Below, piece by piece: positions 22,935 to 34,106 of a DNA stretch of 64,000 bases (position 1 is the stretch's first letter; each line of letters begins with the position of its first letter). Origin of the DNA: Capillidium heterosporum. Its lineage: Eukaryota; Entomophthoromycota; Entomophthoromycetes; Entomophthorales; Capillidiaceae. The notes beneath the pieces were generated by a model that saw nothing but the letters and a program-made list of their open reading frames with translations, was not told where the DNA came from and ran no database searches. The position numbers and the translations under genes were made by a program. The stretch is from assembly GCA_016630905.1 (NCBI GenBank), contig WBMQ01000010.1:1426001-1490000 (forward strand), given 5' to 3'.

Positions 22935-24542
22935 TAAATATAGTTGAGGTAGTTTTCAAATAGTATGGTTTTAAAGTAATGGAGTAGGTTTAAATGAAAC
23001 TAGTTTTAAACATAGTAATTTTATACTAAAGTAGTTCGATAACTGCTGTTTTAAATTATGGCATTATTTCATAGCAATAATAATCTACTTTTATTCAAAT
23101 TGGTGGATATCATGTCCACCTGGATGGATGGTAGCTTATATCTATATATCGAAGCGTATTTGGTCTAAATTGAACTAGTGTTTTCCAAGATTGATGAGCT
23201 ATTGTAGTTATTAACAGCTTGATATCTTAATTAACATCCAAATAGATTTAGTTAGTACCTCATCCTGTAATTGTATTAAAGCTGATATAACGAAATTTCT
23301 TACTAAAACTATACGTGGGAATAGTATATATTTTAAACTAAAATATTAGAGGTATATGAAAGATTAATGTAAGACACATTAATAACACTACCTTATACGA
23401 TGTAAATGCATAGCAGTAACTGTACTTGCATTTCAAAACAATCAAGGTATATTAGTCTGTATATTGATTTCAATATATATTGATCAACCACTTATTATCC
23501 AACCAAGTACACGGCTCTACATGAGTTTGAAGAGATTTCCTAGATAATAAAGGCACTGCAACCGTCTTTCATATATAACTTAATGTCTACTTTTTGTTTG
23601 GTGAAATTGAATCATAAAGCTGAGCGGTGTAGTGTATATTTTATCATACTATCAAGCAAATCACTTATGAAAACCCTATTTAGCAACCAATGACGGCTTT
23701 AAGTATTTCAACATGGCTTTTAAAATGTATGGTGAAACCAATATTAAATAGCCACCGCAAAACAATTGGATGACCTTAATAGGACTTTTTTTGTAGATTT
23801 TTGGTAAATATGTGTACGGTATATATTCATTAAAGTACCCATGGAGTATAGCCAATACAGCACAGTTACTCTTTCAAGGATATAAAATACTAAATGTAGC
23901 GATCTATGTATTTCAAACCAATTATGGTGGAAATAGTTTACATGTTCGATACCATACTTTCTCGATTCCATTGAGCCTCATCCATGTGCTTTAAATGGCA
24001 ATGGGTTTTGAAGGCCACCTTCAAAGCTCATCCATTCCAAACCGAGGGGTAGAAGTGGCAGTGTAAAACATTTATAGAAGTTCAGCATAAGGGTTCAAAC
24101 TTTAAATCAAGCTAGCATTTTAAAATAATAGCTTCCATTTGGCGCATTTATACAGCAGTTTAGTGAACGAGGTGCCATCAGTATAGCATTTGTTTGTCTA
24201 AAGAGCTGGCATTTCTTTCTAGCTTAATGGCAAATCTACTGCTGCCCCCATGTTCAGAATTATAGATCTGAAAACTCAAGTGCTAACTTGAGGACTTTAT
24301 AGCAATAATAATGAACAGGGCCGTAAATAAATTAATTCGACTTACCCTCAAACTGTTGAGGTAAGCAAACGGTGTTGAAAGTTCAGACACCGGAGAATTT
24401 TGGCTACTAATTATAGTATAAATTGTTTTATACTGATTAAACCTGACTTTAGAAACCAAAACAAATGCCGCTAAACCTCAATATATAGTGTATCTGAATA
24501 ATAACTAGCATTTCTGGTGCAATACACCTTAAATTTTAATAC
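22935..24542. other. AT-rich intergenic spacer with a hairpin cluster
   Basis: About 1.6 kb with no supported protein gene; short frames at 23744-23994 lack coding character. Its right part holds four successive inverted repeats at 24253-24392 (separate entry). Confidence 0.5.
24253..24392. other. Cluster of four hairpins, possible structured RNA
   Basis: Four stem-loops follow in 140 bases: TTCAG/CTGAA (24253-24272); CTCAAG/CTTGAG (24275-24292); CTTACC(C)TCAA/TTGAGGTAAG (24341-24365, ten pairs with one bulged C); and CGGTGT/ACACCG (24370-24392). The third is strong for AT-rich DNA. They lie 200 bases before the PH-domain gene, so they could be an ncRNA or an element of its promoter. No snoRNA boxes or polymerase III signals are identified. 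Confidence 0.25.
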
Positions 24543-24550
24543 TATATAAA
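24543..24550 (+). promoter_or_regulatory. TATA box of the PH-domain gene
   Basis: TATATAAA lies 52 bases before the ATG at 24602, a usual core promoter position. Consensus and position only. Confidence 0.5.
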
Positions 24551-24601
24551 TGGCAGTAGTGATGGTGGTCGGCAACTTTCAAACTTTGTTAATTTTACCA
24601 A

Positions 24602-25348
24602 ATGGATACGATTGATAACTTGGTTGTCTCTTCCAATTTCAAATCCCTCCAAAAGACAATACAGGATCAGATGGGTAAAGCGATTCCAGATCCCAACTAT
24701 GATATGAAGATGATTGGACTGCTGAACAAGCTTGATATATGTATAAACCAGTTGAGTCAAAGCGACCCCCAAACTGACCCGCTCCAATCCACCTACTCAC
24801 GAAAAGCATCAGCAACGAGTCAAGCTAGTGATGACACCATTCTACCCATCAACTTTTTTACTGATGTCAAGCTAAGTTTCTTCAAACGGCTGCACCGACG
24901 TAAGGATTCCTTAGGTTCTCAATCGATCTCCTCCATGGCCTCAACTGGCTCCACTGTCATTGACACTACAGCACAAGAAAACTTGGACCAAGATATTTTA
25001 GAGGGGTGGCTATCCAAACTCAACACAAAATCTAACCTATTCTCCTTACAAAAATGGAAGCAGAACTACTTCCAACTCAAAGGTTCTGAGCTCACTTATT
25101 TCAAACGTAGTGATCGCCTAGAGAACCCCAAAGTTATCAAGCTGACGGCTGAGTTTAATGTCTTTGTTACAGACGCCATCAAAGATGAAAACTATGTATT
25201 GCAACTGTTGGATACTCGAACTGATGATTCAATCTACCTTCGTGCCAAGACTTCCGATGATTTGATGCACTGGCTACTTGCTCTCAAGGGTGCTATTACC
25301 GCCTCTAGGTTTAGGAACTGTGACTTGCCTAGCCTGCCTACTGAATGA
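24602..25348 (+). CDS. PH-domain protein of unknown role
   Basis: An intronless 248-aa frame. Residues 1-60 are a helical region (NFKSLQKTIQDQMGKA, MKMIGLLNKLDICI); 60-125 are Ser/Thr-rich and probably disordered. About 132-235 form a pleckstrin-homology domain: EGWLSKLNTKSNLFSLQKWK, QNYFQLKGSELTYFKR, YVLQLLDTRTDDSIYLRAKT and the closing-helix Trp in DDLMHWLLALKGAI. PH domains bind phosphoinositides or proteins and usually direct membrane recruitment. The basic KWK after the first strand suits lipid binding, but specificity cannot be read. The N-terminal region is not a family I recognise. Confidence 0.85.
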   Translation: MDTIDNLVVSSNFKSLQKTIQDQMGKAIPDPNYDMKMIGLLNKLDICINQLSQSDPQTDPLQSTYSRKASATSQASDDTILPINFFTDVKLSFFKRLHRRKDSLGSQSISSMASTGSTVIDTTAQENLDQDILEGWLSKLNTKSNLFSLQKWKQNYFQLKGSELTYFKRSDRLENPKVIKLTAEFNVFVTDAIKDENYVLQLLDTRTDDSIYLRAKTSDDLMHWLLALKGAITASRFRNCDLPSLPTE

Positions 25349-25831
25349 TTTATTGACCTGTACTAACTTTGATATTTATTAATAAAATTCTGCCTTTTTT
25401 GTTATATATCTGCTGTAAATAATTATTGCTTCTAAAATCTTTGCTTATACGAAGATAATTAGTTGTTGGAATAGAGGCATTCCTTTGTGATATAAATGCT
25501 GTTTGATATAGAAATACTTTCCTGAGAAAATCTTAAAGGCTTGCTTATTTTAATTAATATACTTTGCTAAGAATATGAAAGAAAAGATATACTTGCAAAT
25601 ATGTAGGCAAATTGAGCATTTTTGCAATCCAATATATAAGCATATAATAGTACCATCGCAGAAAACCTACTATTCAATTAGATTCATATTCTACAACGCG
25701 GGTTAAGCTTATTATTGGCTAACCACTAGTCCAATCTTACAACTTTTTGCTCAGTAATTTAGATTCAAAGCAAAAGCAGCAAACGTACCAGTTTTGAACT
25801 TCAACTCCTTTCCTTTCCAAAATCATTTTAG
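25349..25831. other. AT-rich intergenic spacer
   Basis: About 480 bases holding the 3' end of the PH gene transcript and the promoter of the helicase. No other feature seen. Confidence 0.55.
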
Positions 25832-28800
25832 ATGATCGAGTTCTCAGTTCTCTATTCCCACCAAAAGCAAAAGAAAGTCAAGTCGTGGAAAGATGGTAAC
25901 TTTAAGATTTCAACTAGTTTATTTAGAATTGAATTAGGATATTTACGAGTCCTCCCCAACGATGATAAAGTAGGCTTATAATTGGAAACTTTCAAGGCTA
26001 ATAAAAGGGATAGATTAAGCTTCTAGATGAAAACAAGCAAGTGCTAGAATCGTAAGCATTTTAAGTAAAAGCTTTTTTAACAGCTGAAATGTAGAAAATT
26101 TTATAAAAACGATGTTGAAATTGGCGACGAGATTGAATTTATGAAATACATAGTGCAGGTTGAAGGCATCGATAATGGAATTAAAGAAGAGGTAGTCATT
26201 GTCAAGTCTACTAAAGTCAAAAAGATGGTTGTAAGTTTACAATAGTTAGCCTTATGTTGTTTATACCCTTTTGTCTAGGTAAAGCCGTTCATTCCACCAA
26301 CTAAGATTAACAGTGAAGAATCCATAAATTCGAGGGCGACGTTTTATCGACCCGGCTTGACCGAACCTACCAATTACTTCAATTTTAACAAACTTCCACT
26401 AGCCAATTTGGAGCTGAGTCCCATTGAAAAGAAATTCGTAGGCTTATTTTTTGTTATGTAAAGTTTCTAAAAGCTACTTAGAATAGGCGCAGAGATTATA
26501 TCGAATACTTTACTAATTTGACCAAGTTCTATCTACAAGTAAGTTTTCGTGGGTAAGTTTACATTATTTAAAATATTTAGTCGTTGATGGACGACTGCTA
26601 CAATAGAGCCGATCGCCATTTCAAACACGGAAATCCCAAAGTCAACAAACTCAAGGAGTTTCATCTGTTTCCTAGAGGCACTGCTAAGTAATTTTTCAAA
26701 CTTTCATTATTGGTTTTAATATCTTGAATTTTTAAAGCCTTACTGTCAGCAGCAACTACAACAATGATCTAATGTACTTGAGAGAATCCAATTTGGAGCG
26801 CCCATTGCTTTTTCTGGATACCCTTGGAGTCGTAACCATAAGCTTCAACAACCGACAGACTAGTAGTGAGTAAGTGTATGATTATAAATCTTTATTAACT
26901 GTTTTCAATAGCTTCGTAAAAGGTAAATAGCATCAGTAGTTTAGGTTTTTAAGCTAAAGAAACAAGATGAGCTTTGGGTCATCTCTACGTCGAAATACTT
27001 TCCGATAAGTTCCACCGTCCTCTTTAGAAGCATATTCTATGGGTTGAACAACAACGAAGTTCAAGTATTGTTTGTAAATTAGTTTATACTTAAAATTTCT
27101 AGTTGGTTGCTCTAGGTCCGAACGACCTGGAGACGTTACCACGGATCAAGGACCAGCCTCTAGTCTTCGCCAAAACCTTGAACGTGGGTTTGGAGCTTGC
27201 GATCCTAAGTATTCTTTGAATTACAACCATCAACTAATGCACTTTATTTTTAGGGAATCTAAATAGCAGTATAGCTCCGACTCCATTCTGGAACACTATC
27301 TTAAATGCCAATGCCGAACCTATAATCAGCGATTCAGAAGATATTTCGATAATTGGCAATGGTAATGGTGTGAAACATTCCATAGAGGCAACAATTAAAG
27401 GATGGGAGTTGGAAAAGCGTCTTAACCTTGAGAACTGGATCACTGAGCATCTTGAGGTTACTATTGAAAGGTATCAACTGAACCCTGATCAGGCAGCCGT
27501 CCTTAAAGACTTGATATTCTCTATGTTCATTAACTTTAACTCGAGACCTTTGCACTTGGTGCATGGCTGCTTTGGATCGGGCAAGTCAGCTCTGATAGCT
27601 ATCACCTTGTTGTTCCTTAGCGAAGTTAGCGCTTGTTTTGACCTGGAGATGAACATCGGTATCTGTGCTCTGACTAATGTCGCTGTTGACAATGTCCTGA
27701 TCAAACTGTTGAACTTGGGTTTTCAAGATTTTACGCGAATTGGGAGTAAAAAACGCATTAACAAACGGATAATGCCATACTCAAAGTTTGAAAGCCACAG
27801 CCCAAGCCATGAAATCAATTCGCTGGAGTCCATCGTCGAGTTTGGTCCGAGCGGTACTAAGAAGTTCAAGGTTATTGCAGCCACCTGTCTAGCTACCCAG
27901 TTGGAGATCTTTGATTTTGAATGCGAGTTGCTGATTATGGATGAGGTTTCCCAGCTTACAGAACCATATACCCTGTTACCACTGCTGCAGTTCGAACCTA
28001 AGCGGTTGATGTTGGTCGGGGATCCCAACCAGCTGCCCCCTACCCTACCCTCCGATTGCCAGGCCACCCCTCTACTCAAACAGACCCTATTCGACCGTAT
28101 GTTACGACTCGGTGTCCTGGCCATGTCCCTAACCTATCAGTACCGCTGCCACCCCAAGATAGCTAAGTTATCCAGCAATCTCTTCTATGATGGCAACTTG
28201 AAGGATGGCATTCAAGCCGAGAATAGACGGCCTATTCTGGAAGGCCTGCCCCCCATCACTTTTGTTGACTGTCAAGGTAAGGCTGAGCGTAGCTTACACA
28301 GCAACTCCCAGTTCAACAAGAAAGAAGTCTTGTCTGTCACCAAGCTCGTCAAGCACCTCCTCCATTCGGGAGTCAGTGGATCTTCTATCGGCATTGTCAC
28401 TTTCTTCCGCAGCCAGGTTGAGATGCTGGAAGCTGAGCTTGTTGGTAAGAAAAAAAGTGCCGATGATAGCGAAGGAATAATTGTTAGTACGGTGGACGCT
28501 TTTCAGGGTGCTGAAAGGGATATCATTATCATGTCCTGTGTCGCATCTCAACCTGAGGACCTCAAGTTTGTGGCTAACAAGGAGCGCGTTAACGTCGCCA
28601 TTACTCGAGCTAAATTTCATTTGATTTTAGTTGGGAACCAGAACGTTGTGGTTAAGGATCGCTTGTGGAGAGAAATCGTCAGCTCCAGTAAATCGATGGG
28701 CATTGGTGAGGTTTTAGCGTTAAGGGGGATCAATGCCAACGCTGGCATTAGTTCGGGGGATGAGGAAGAGCTGCATGATAGACGCCACAGGGCTTCACGA

Positions 28801-29172
28801 ACTAGAGATAAAGGTCCTATTAATGACAGTCCCGATGATGACGACAAGTTATGCGACATGTACTTTGCTGATTCCAACGCTGTTGATGATGATGTACAAA
28901 ATGGGGATCGCAATGCATCATATCGCCATAATGAGAACCACAGCCAATCTAACTCTACTGTACATCGAACTTTGAAGCGAGGCCGAAGTCAACCTACCGA
29001 ATCTAACTACCCTAAGAACAGTAGAAGTAATTCCAAATTGATTCAAGTAACCTTTGCTGACGACGTGACCAAGTGGAGCAATGGTGATGATGATGTAGAT
29101 GAAGAGTTGACCAAGTCTTCACCACCCAACTTGGAGTTCCTAAATTGGCTAGAAGATTTGGACAAAGATTAA
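25832..29172 (+). CDS. ZGRF1-type SF1 DNA helicase (DUF2439 domain fused to Upf1-like helicase)
   Basis: Twelve exons fit: 25832-25895, 25937-25968, 26014-26051, 26095-26230, 26279-26437, 26482-26538, 26581-26687, 26738-26869, a 4-nt microexon 26912-26915, 26945-27064, 27103-27208 and 27254-29172, giving 957 aa. The start (VLYSHQKQKKVKSWKDGYLR, then KLLDENKQVLES and GDEIEF) matches the DUF2439 domain of ZGRF1 and yeast Mte1. A middle linker leads to an Upf1-like core: Walker A GCFGSGKS (about residue 425), ALTNVAVDNVL, Walker B MDEVSQLTEP, GDPNQLPPT, YRCHPKIAKL, VDAFQGAERDIII and NVAITRAKFHLILVG. The tail is acidic and Ser-rich. ZGRF1 proteins act in homologous recombination and interstrand-crosslink repair. 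The microexon model keeps the frame but is the weakest part. Confidence 0.9.
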
Positions 29173-29483
29173 ATGTAGTATTGGGGATGAAATTGTAATA
29201 AATGGATTTGTTTCTAGACGATATAAAGAGTTGAATACCAGTTTACTATGAAGCTGCAAGTGTTGGAGTTGGAATGTAACATTTTTGGATTGGGAATGGA
29301 GGCTACATTGATAGTAAATAATGTTTATCTTTAAATTTAAATTAAACAATTTGTATCAGGTACTTATATGACATTATACTATACTTTAACAGTAAAATTT
29401 AGGCTTTTGTCTTCAATTTGTATAGAAAATATATATATATAAACATTTTATTCTATTCTATCACTTGATTTTATAGCTTTACT
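29173..29483. other. Spacer between convergent helicase and DNMT2 genes
   Basis: About 310 AT-rich bases, with runs such as (TA)n near 29430-29440. No gene seen. Confidence 0.6.
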
Positions 29484-30782
29484 TTACCAACCGAATACCA
29501 ACTCGACTAGCTTTTGAATTATGACTGGGTTGAAGCTGTTACCCAGGAGCTGTAACTTCTGCCGTTCCGTGAATGTGGTCGGAAACTTTAAACAGGTGAT
29601 GGACTTTTCTTCCTCCTCTTTTATTTTCTCTTTTTCTGCCTGGAAAGTGGATGAATTGGAGACAGGGAACCCCATAAGAGTTGCCACTTCATACCACCTA
29701 AAGTAGTAGATCGAGTCATCGGTAGGGGAATTTTGCAAAAGGGAGCCAGAGGTGTAGATGTGCTTGGAACCGTAGGCCTTGGTGAAACAGGAGGTACGTA
29801 ATGCGGATTTGTTTACTATGTCTAGTTTAAATTTAGATTTTTCAGTTCGAAAGGAGTTTTACTTACCTAATTTGAAACTTGGGTTCCGATCGATGTACTT
29901 AGCTTCTACCTTGATACGGCTACTGTAGTCAGCGTCAAAGTTTAAGATTTCGTCTAGGGGTCTACAGCCCATATTTCTCATTGTATTGTTGAAGCTTTCG
30001 AACTGAGAAGGCTCAGTAAATTTGAAGTAATCCAAGTTCTGGAGTTCTAAAGAGCAGGTTGAAGCTGCAGTCGGCTTCAGGTTTTGGCCTAGGGGCCACT
30101 TCGTTATTAGATTCGATAGGTTAAGTAGGGAGTCCAAATTCTGTACAATGGTGGGATCGTTACCGTTGATTTTTTGGGCTAAGCAGTAATACCTCAGCCT
30201 GAAGTTGGAGAAGCTAAACTGACAGGTGTTCAAGATGAACTCCTCTACTTTGTACCCTAAGCTAAATAGCACTTGCACCATCTTGGCTCGCGTCCTAGAG
30301 TTCTCGAAATTCTGCACGTTCTCAACTACTAAATAGGATGGCCTACTTTGCTCTTGTAGTTTTCCTAAGGTTTCTAGTAGGTTTAAGAAGGGCAGGCTCC
30401 TAGGGTCTTGGTCATCTTCGAACTTACCGCCTCTTGTAAACGGTTGGCAAGGTGGACTGCAAACCCAAACATCAGCTTTGAATTTTTCTAGCTGATGGAC
30501 TGATAAACTTAATATACATTGATTGGAAGGTTTTTTTGAAAAGGTTGTGGAATAAGCTGCGTTAGCTAGATCATTAATGTCGAAACTTTGGAGAATTCGG
30601 ATAGGAGTGGATAAGGGTTGAAAAGCAAAGTTCTATAGGAAGGAATGGGGCTTTGATTAGTATTCTGTTGGGTTGTGAGTAATTGTGCTTACGTAACCTC
30701 CTATACCGCTGAAGAACTCTAGACAGGTTAACTCATTGCTGTTACTTTGGATTGGTATTGAGTTTGTAGTTGGATTGGCCAT
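29484..30782 (-). CDS. Dnmt2-type tRNA cytosine-5 methyltransferase
   Basis: Three exons on the minus strand, 30782-30693, 30632-29867 and 29815-29484, give 395 aa in phase. Motif I is LEFFSGIGGY; a DINDLANAAYSTTF block follows; motif IV is SPPCQPFTRGGKF with the catalytic Cys; motif VI YLVVENVQNFENS; motif VIII NFRLRYYCLAQ. The Dnmt2-specific SCFTKAYG (CFT motif) follows in exon 3, then FRWYEVATLMGFP and the C-terminal QLLGNSFNPVIIQKLVELVF. The CFT motif separates it from true DNA methyltransferases: Dnmt2 methylates C38 of tRNA-Asp and related tRNAs. ATG 30782 is chosen because upstream frame codons are AT-rich and lack an in-frame ATG. It is intact in sequence. Confidence 0.94.
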
Positions 30783-31568
30783 TGATTCTTGCTCTATTTC
30801 TTTGAACAGGAGTTGGAAAACTGAATTTATTGTTTTGAGAAATAGGCTCGAATTTGATGTCAGCACCAACTGATTTCGAATTTATTGTAAGCTTATTGGT
30901 AGGATTTGAAGTTATCTTTCAAAGATTCGGCCTTGCAAATAAACATCTTTTAGAATTTAGGTAGTGAACTAAGAACTTCAACATTGAAATGAAAAGCAGA
31001 GATTCTGGTGAGCTGTGCAGGTTTAAATTTTATCGACAAAAGTTCAAGATTAAACTTAGGAACATTTTAAATATATCATCACTTGAGTTTTTAGGTAACC
31101 TGTGCTTATTTCTTGCATTATGTTTGCAATCTGTACTTTTACCTTTCTTTTGATTTGCTGCTTTTACTTTTTGTCTTAAGTAAATATATGTTATTTATTA
31201 TAGACAAATGTTCTCTTGATTTTAAATGATATAAAAGCATTGCTATGTTTATAGACAGGCCTATTAATTATAATTAAATAATCAATTCTGCTTAGCTATG
31301 CTTTCATCTAAGAGATCATAGCGCGTTAGCATTGCAATTAATTTTAAATTCTTTACGTTTGACCTATCCAACTGTAGATGCCTAGGATATTAACTATAAA
31401 AGTTTACAAAGCCATCCCTTATTCTATCGTATAGCTATTTGCATCCATATATTGATTTAAAAGCTATAAATTTTCACTTTATTATAAACAGTATTCATCA
31501 TTTGAAGATAAATATAACGACTTTAGCTTACAAAAAGTATATGAAAACTCTAAACTTTCATAGAAGAA
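30783..31568. other. AT-rich intergenic spacer
   Basis: About 790 bases between two minus-strand genes; stops in all frames. It should hold the DNMT2 promoter and the 3' end of the next gene's transcript. Confidence 0.55.
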
Positions 31569-32916
31569 TTAGCAGAGTTTATTAAGTAGGCAATTAAAGT
31601 TGTAGACGGTATTGTCCAAATTGCTAAATTGAAGATCGATGACATTACCTAGCTGAATATCGTCAGTAATCAAAGTTCAAACAATAAAGGGAAATTTTAC
31701 CTGCTCAATATCAATATTTAACAGCTTAATCCCAACTAAAAACTCGTCAAAGTAGCCTGTATTTTCCACAAACAACGGGTAGCTTTTGAAAAAAGTTAAT
31801 ACAGCACTCTGGAATTTCAAGTTCTACCTATTGGGATACTCCGTATTGAACTGGCAAAGTACGTCGGCTAGGGGATCAACTATCGAACTCTTGGAACCGT
31901 GCAATAGGATTGGATACTTGAGTGTCGTGTTCAAGTACTTTGCCAAATGGTAGATCAGGTCAGCCAGGTACCCCAATGCTACATTGAAGCTAGGTAACTT
32001 TACGTCTAGGTAGCCTTTTGGTACACATAAGGAGCAACTTGCTTAATATCAGTTATTGAAAGTTTGTAAACTGAAATGTGACGATTGAATGTAAAAATAA
32101 ATAAGGGGAGGGATAAGAGTTTGGAATTACCTTTTACTACTTTGACCGGTAGACTTAGGGGCGTATTCAGTATACTCATTTTGTGGTCTTCTATCTACAC
32201 GTTTTGGGAAATAACTACCGTTAATAAAGATATTTGAAAAGCGTTTATACTTTCTTGATGTTGTAGATCATTATCAGCTCCTTCGTTATTTTGCTGAGGG
32301 ACAATTTGATTAGCCTGCCATTGTCGTTACCCAGAATCCTAATAAAAGCTTAAAAATATGTGCCAAACCTAAATCTTACTTGGTATGTTTTATGTTTTTA
32401 CTTATGAGTGTTAGTTCGTCCTTCTGCTTTCCCAATTGGTTCAAATTGGCTTCCAATTGCAGCTTCCTAGAAAGGTTACGTTCCTTCAGCTGATCGCGTA
32501 CATTAGTCAACTTTTCTATGTTCAATCTATCCCTCATTATACATTCGTTGTAGATGTTGATGGAACTGTTCAATTTGGATATCGATGTTAGTGTGTCGCA
32601 GTTCCTTTGCTTTAAACAATAAAATTGATGAGATAACTACATTTTGAATTAATAGGAATAGTTACTTTTATTGTTGTTGTTCCGTCTTGGATCTTCGTAT
32701 CTAAGCTTTTCTCTAAAGCTAAAACACTTTTTAAATAAGATTAGTATGGATGTTGAATTGATAGATATTAATAAATGACGATTACCTAACTAAGTCGTCG
32801 ATGTTGTAGCTAAATTTCAAATTCTCATAGGTCTCCGGATCTATCGATTTTAAAAATTGTTCGCTCTTGTTAGCTATGGATATAGATGTGTTGCAAAATA
32901 CCGATTTCTTTTCCAT
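31569..32916 (-). CDS. Atg14/Vps38(UVRAG)-like PI3-kinase complex subunit, with an in-frame TAG
   Basis: Seven minus-strand exons fit: 32916-32786, 32726-32666, 32609-32380, 32338-32251, 32194-32131, 32041-31701 and 31652-31569 (332 codons). Residues about 65-140 form a coiled coil (RDQLKERNLSRKLQLEANL); then GRLIKLSLSKITKELIMIYN; then the family's C-terminal fold, VALGYLADLIYHLAKYLN with LKYPILLHGSKSSIVDPLAD and a later GIKLLNIDIEQ. This order is that of Atg14 and UVRAG/Vps38, which join Vps34 and Vps30/Beclin 1 to make PI3P in autophagy or endosomal sorting. No C2-like domain or Atg14 cysteine knot is evident. A TAG codon at 31826-31824 interrupts the frame between TEYPNR and NLKFQSAVL; homology continues after it, so the gene is either truncated or carries a sequence error. 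Confidence 0.78.
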
Positions 32917-33740
32917 TAGTCAAGCTCATACTGTATAAACCTTTGTGATATATCTTGAACTGGACATTGAATAAAGTGAGTTTTGATAGATATCCAGCAT
33001 TATTTATCCCTGATTGAGGACTTTGATTGGATTTGGCTACTTTTGTGACATCAGTTTTCAGTTACTTTTTAGGCTTTGATAGTCAGTCTTAGCTAAATAA
33101 TTTAGTAGCCTTTTATTTAAAAATAGCAACTCAGTTAAATAGAATGCTTGTAGATAAGATTTACTATTTAGACTTATAATACTTTTTTGATAAATATTTT
33201 ATAAGATTTTATATTTAAATCTTTTTATTTTATTAAATTAATTTAACTTAAACCTATAATTTTAAAACTTAAAAGCTTAAAAGTAATAAAATATAATTTA
33301 AAAATTATTTTTTTAAAGAATATTAATATATATAATAACTTTAAAGAAAGATATAGCTTAGTAATATATATATATATATAATAAAAACTATAATTATACC
33401 AAAAATTAATTTTAGATAATTAAATAAACTAGTAGTAGATTAAATTATTATTTATTTAATTATTCTTATTCTAAAGTAAAAGAAATAATAAATAATAGAT
33501 AAAATATACAATTTAAAGTATATTATTAAATAATTATAAAGTTTAAAAATATTGCTAAATCTAACTAAAAATATAATAAGTTAGAAAAGTAAAGCTAGAA
33601 TCTATTATTATATTTTTAATAAATACTTAAATTCTTTAAATAATAAGCTAAATAGCTAAGTAAAAAAGGTATACTATAAAAGATATCTATATAATAAAAA
33701 TTATATTATAATTTAAAAATGGATTAAAAAATAGTTTAAA
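32917..33740. other. Transition from gene arm to AT-rich repeat block
   Basis: After the last gene's promoter the sequence drops within about 250 bases to almost only A and T (from about 33180), with a (TA)n tract near 33365-33382. No gene is seen. Short pieces resemble the repeats farther right, so this is probably an old, heavily mutated element edge. Confidence 0.5.
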
Positions 33741-34106
33741 TATAATAAAACTTCAAATAGCTTTTTTAGAAAATTAACTTAATAACTTTTAGCTATAAAA
33801 ACCCTAGTTTTAATACTATTTTAACCTTACAATAAATTAAGCTTTAGTTGCTTAATAATTAATTATAAAAAGGTAGAATCTTTGCTTAAACTAAACAATA
33901 ATTATTATATTAGGCTATAATATATTATAAATAAATTATTCTAATCTACTTTTAAAATGTAATAGATATAAATTATCTACTTAATAAAGTATTAGTTATT
34001 AGCATTTCCATTGTCTTATTATTCTTATCTTCTGCCTTATATAAACCTTTTTGACTTATATAACTTTTTGATAAATAATTATTTTATAATAAATATTTTA
34101 ATTTTT

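Noticed and set aside
23744-23994. Short overlapping frames on both strands (60-75 codons)
   Set aside because: AT-rich, mutually antisense, no motif.
31569-32916. TAG read as a sense codon throughout this genome
   Set aside because: TRM6 and NAN1 end naturally at TAG, and no other host gene here has an internal TAG.
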